A model generated the notes under the pieces. That model worked only from the letters and a program-made list of their open reading frames with translations. It made no database searches and was not told the origin of the DNA. DNA of 35,396 nt from Lachnospiraceae bacterium (GTDB lineage: Bacteria > Bacillota > Clostridia > Lachnospirales > Lachnospiraceae): assembly GCA_030537215.1 (NCBI GenBank), contig JAUNOF010000013.1, positions 1 to 35,396 on the forward strand, read 5' to 3'. The position numbers and the translations under genes were made by a program. Positions 33,447-35,396 of this stretch are shown here, piece after piece (position 1 is the stretch's first letter; every line of letters begins with the position of its first letter).

Positions 33447-33486
33447 CAGTAACTGTGAAGGTGCTGAACAGTTACGATTAGCAGTA
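33441..33486. repeat. Palindromic element, copy C, with flanking direct repeats
   Basis: The 27-bp element at 33449-33475 has arms GTAACTGT and ACAGTTAC. GATTAGCA flanks it at 33441-33448 and 33476-33483; the match extends to 11 bp (GATTAGCAGTA) because the element itself starts with GTA. The left repeat contains the last codon and stop of the NlpC/P60 gene. Confidence 0.8.
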
Positions 33487-33504
33487 CGAAAAAGAGGGTT
33501 GATT

Positions 33505-35124
33505 ATGTCAAGCTATGATTTTGAAGATGAGTATGAAGATGAGCTGGACCGCATGCGTGCCCAGAGAAAACGAAAAAAGCAACCATCGGCCGTTTCCAGC
33601 CCCATCGATGATGATTTCCAAATTGAATACCTTGAGGAGGATGATAACTTGAAGCCGAAGTCCGGACATGCTTCCAATGGAGGACAGGGAAATGGAAGAA
33701 GACAAGACCGCAGACAGGCTCCTCCAGCCAGGCGGAAGCCGCGAAGAAAGAAGAGGAGAGGCGTTAAGCTTTTTCTTTTGGCCGTTGCAGCTGTGGTCAT
33801 TGTATTATATGGAAAGCGCTGGATGAAGGATCGTGACGGCTACTGGAACATTGCTGTTTTCGGCGTAGATTCCCGTGACAGCAATCTGGGAAAGGGCGCT
33901 CTGGCCGATGTGCAGATGCTTGCCAGCATTAATAAAAAAACAGGTGAGATCCGACTGGTATCCGTATTCCGTGATACATATGTTCAGATTAACGATGACG
34001 GTGACTTCCATAAAATCAATGAAGCTTATTTTAAAGGCGGATATCAGCAGGCACTGGACACGCTGAAACGAAATCTGGATATTACCGTAGATGATTATGC
34101 TACCTTTAACTGGAAAGCAGTAGCTGATGCCATCAATATTCTGGGCGGCATTGACCTGGAGATTACCGATAAGGAATTCGCCTATATCAATTCCTTTATC
34201 ACGGAAACCGTTGAATCCACAGGTATCTATTCCCAGCATCTGCAAAGTGCCGGAATGAATCATTTGGACGGCGTCCAGGCTGTAGCTTACTGTCGCCTGC
34301 GTCTGATGGATACCGATTTCAACCGGACAGAGCGGCAGCGTAAGGTGGTTTCCCTGGCACTGGAAAAAGCAAAGCAGGCAGATTTCAATACCTTGAAAAC
34401 CATTGCAGGTACGGTCATACCTGAGATCTCCACCAGCATCGGCATTGAAGATGTGATTCCGCTTGCAAGAAATGTTAATCGCTACCATCTAGGACAGACA
34501 GCCGGATTCCCATTTGCTAAAACAACTGCCATGGTTGGAAAAATGGACTGTGTAATTCCTATGACACTGGAATCCAATGTGGTTCTTCTGCATCAGTTCC
34601 TCTTTGATACGGAAAATTATCAGCCATCCGCCTCGGTAAAGACCATCAGCGGAAAAATCAGCGAAAAGACCGGCATTTACGAGGAAGGCAAGGCCGCCGG
34701 CGCCGATCAGAATCTGACTGGCTCCAGCAGCAGCTCCGGAAATGGCAGCAGTTCCAGCACCGGAGGAGGTTCTAACGTTTCTGCTGGCTCCAAGGAGCAG
34801 CAGAGCATGCAGGCAACAGAATCAGAGGAGCTTCTGGAATCTGCATCCGAATCAGTCCCGGAATCAGCCACGGAATCTTCAGACAATGAAAACCCGTCTG
34901 AAAATGACGATGGTGCTAGTACAAAAGCAGATGACCAGGAAGAAGCTTCTTCGCAGCCTGCCATTGTAGAACCGCTGGCACCGGAAGAAACCACCTTATC
35001 CAATGAACAGATTCAGGAAGGCCCGGGTGCTGCAAATCCTCCTTCAGACAGTCCGAATGTCATTCACACCAAACCAGCGGAGCCTTCTACAGAAGGCTAT
35101 GGACCTGGTTTTGAGAATCAATAG
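33505..35124 (+). CDS. LytR-CpsA-Psr (LCP) family cell-envelope protein
   Basis: 539 residues from the ATG at 33505 (AAGAGGG upstream; an in-frame TTG at 33499 is less likely). A cytoplasmic acidic and then basic N-terminus precedes one membrane segment at about residues 87-104. The extracellular LCP domain covers about 114-290, with FGVDSRD, the SVFRDTYVQI arginine motif, HKINEAYFKGG, and the DFNRTERQRKVV signature that binds the polyprenyl phosphate headgroup. LCP enzymes transfer teichoic acid or other glycopolymers from lipid carriers to peptidoglycan. The last 150 residues are a Ser/Glu/Pro-rich tail without a domain. It follows the NlpC/P60 gene by 58 bp, a gap mostly filled by a palindromic element, and ends at a strong terminator. 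Confidence 0.93.
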   Translation: MSSYDFEDEYEDELDRMRAQRKRKKQPSAVSSPIDDDFQIEYLEEDDNLKPKSGHASNGGQGNGRRQDRRQAPPARRKPRRKKRRGVKLFLLAVAAVVIVLYGKRWMKDRDGYWNIAVFGVDSRDSNLGKGALADVQMLASINKKTGEIRLVSVFRDTYVQINDDGDFHKINEAYFKGGYQQALDTLKRNLDITVDDYATFNWKAVADAINILGGIDLEITDKEFAYINSFITETVESTGIYSQHLQSAGMNHLDGVQAVAYCRLRLMDTDFNRTERQRKVVSLALEKAKQADFNTLKTIAGTVIPEISTSIGIEDVIPLARNVNRYHLGQTAGFPFAKTTAMVGKMDCVIPMTLESNVVLLHQFLFDTENYQPSASVKTISGKISEKTGIYEEGKAAGADQNLTGSSSSSGNGSSSSTGGGSNVSAGSKEQQSMQATESEELLESASESVPESATESSDNENPSENDDGASTKADDQEEASSQPAIVEPLAPEETTLSNEQIQEGPGAANPPSDSPNVIHTKPAEPSTEGYGPGFENQ

Positions 35125-35157
35125 GAGGGGCGGATTGAATGGCCGAATGAGATTTCA

Positions 35158-35198
35158 CATTGGTTCACATAATTATTTTATGTGAACCAATGCTTTTT
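35158..35198 (+). terminator. Terminator after the LCP gene
   Basis: 15-bp perfect arms (35158-35172 and 35178-35192) have a 5-nt loop and are followed by CTTTTTG and further T-runs. Confidence 0.9.
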
Positions 35199-35316
35199 GT
35201 TTGCTTTTTTTCCTTGTTTTTTTCATTTGTTTTTCATTAGTTAGTTCTTTACTGGATTTCTCCCCGGATGGCTTCCTGGACTTTCTATCAGTTTTGAAGG
35301 AAGAGGAGGCAGCACG

Positions 35317-35396
35317 CTAATAATCGAGAAATATCCTCTTTGCCACAGCCAGGAACCGCTCCGTGACAAGCAGGGCTTGACGGAAACGGAATACTT
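35317..35396 (-). CDS. Possible C-terminal end of a convergent gene (partial)
   Basis: On the minus strand an open frame enters from the window edge and ends at a TAG at 35317, encoding 25 residues that finish FLAVAKRIFLDY. The composition and amphipathic helix look like a real protein C-terminus, possibly of a LysR-type regulator, but the piece is too short to name. The rest of 35200-35316 shows only T-rich sequence. Confidence 0.35.
   Translation of the reverse strand, partial: VFRFRQALLVTERFLAVAKRIFLDY

Noticed and set aside
35135..35185. 16-codon frame after the LCP gene with an AGGAGGGG site before a TTG
   Set aside because: It runs into the terminator hairpin and is probably chance, though the good ribosome binding site was noted.

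Overview
The window looks like a chromosomal stretch from an anaerobic Firmicute of class Clostridia, most likely family Lachnospiraceae. The basis is moderate GC, strong AGGAGG-type ribosome binding sites, lipoproteins with Ala/Glu-rich linkers after the lipobox cysteine, a cobalamin riboswitch, a glmS ribozyme, and the TIGR03960 radical SAM - TIGR03936 - RNase E/G gene set. No tRNA, rRNA, CRISPR array, prophage or intact insertion sequence was seen.

Layout. (1) 1-1459: peptidase T (pepT) behind a promoter and a leader with nested inverted repeats. (2) 1525-7580: a cobalamin riboswitch followed by a five-gene operon. It encodes an exported CbiK-type cobalt chelatase lipoprotein, a two-domain lipoprotein of unknown function, a BtuF/FecB-type binding protein, a FecCD/BtuC-type permease, and an ATPase with an extra C-terminal domain. 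The layout fits an uptake system for corrinoids, cobalt or another tetrapyrrole, controlled by B12. (3) 7661-12032: a three-gene Fe(3+)/FbpABC-type importer with its own promoter, an attenuator-like terminator after the binding protein, and a strong bidirectional terminator at the end. (4) 12053-22180: a divergent catabolic locus. An amidohydrolase and a GntR/FCD regulator run leftward. A complete Opp/Dpp-type importer (BC-A-DF order), a second amidohydrolase and a uroporphyrinogen-decarboxylase-fold methyltransferase-like protein run rightward. Both directions have good sigma-A promoters, and a palindrome sits at the opp transcription start. (5) 22255-29005: a housekeeping operon of B12-binding radical SAM protein, TIGR03936 protein, RNase E/G, TrkA and TrkH. 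(6) 29096-31224: glmS on the minus strand under a glmS ribozyme and a consensus promoter. (7) 31287-35198: two cell-envelope proteins, one ending in NlpC/P60 and one of the LytR-CpsA-Psr family, closed by a strong terminator. A minus-strand gene may converge on this end.

The most unusual structure is a 27-29 bp palindromic element with GTAAC...GTTAC ends. It occurs three times, always just after a gene, and each copy is flanked by a 6-11 bp direct repeat that looks like a target-site duplication. One copy appears to have split a terminator from its T-tract. The other two duplicated sequence that includes the upstream gene's stop codon. This looks like a very small mobile or transposon-derived repeat. 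The other two systems of interest are the B12-controlled operon with a chelatase outside the membrane, and the Opp/amidohydrolase/methyltransferase-like locus, whose substrate cannot be read from sequence alone.
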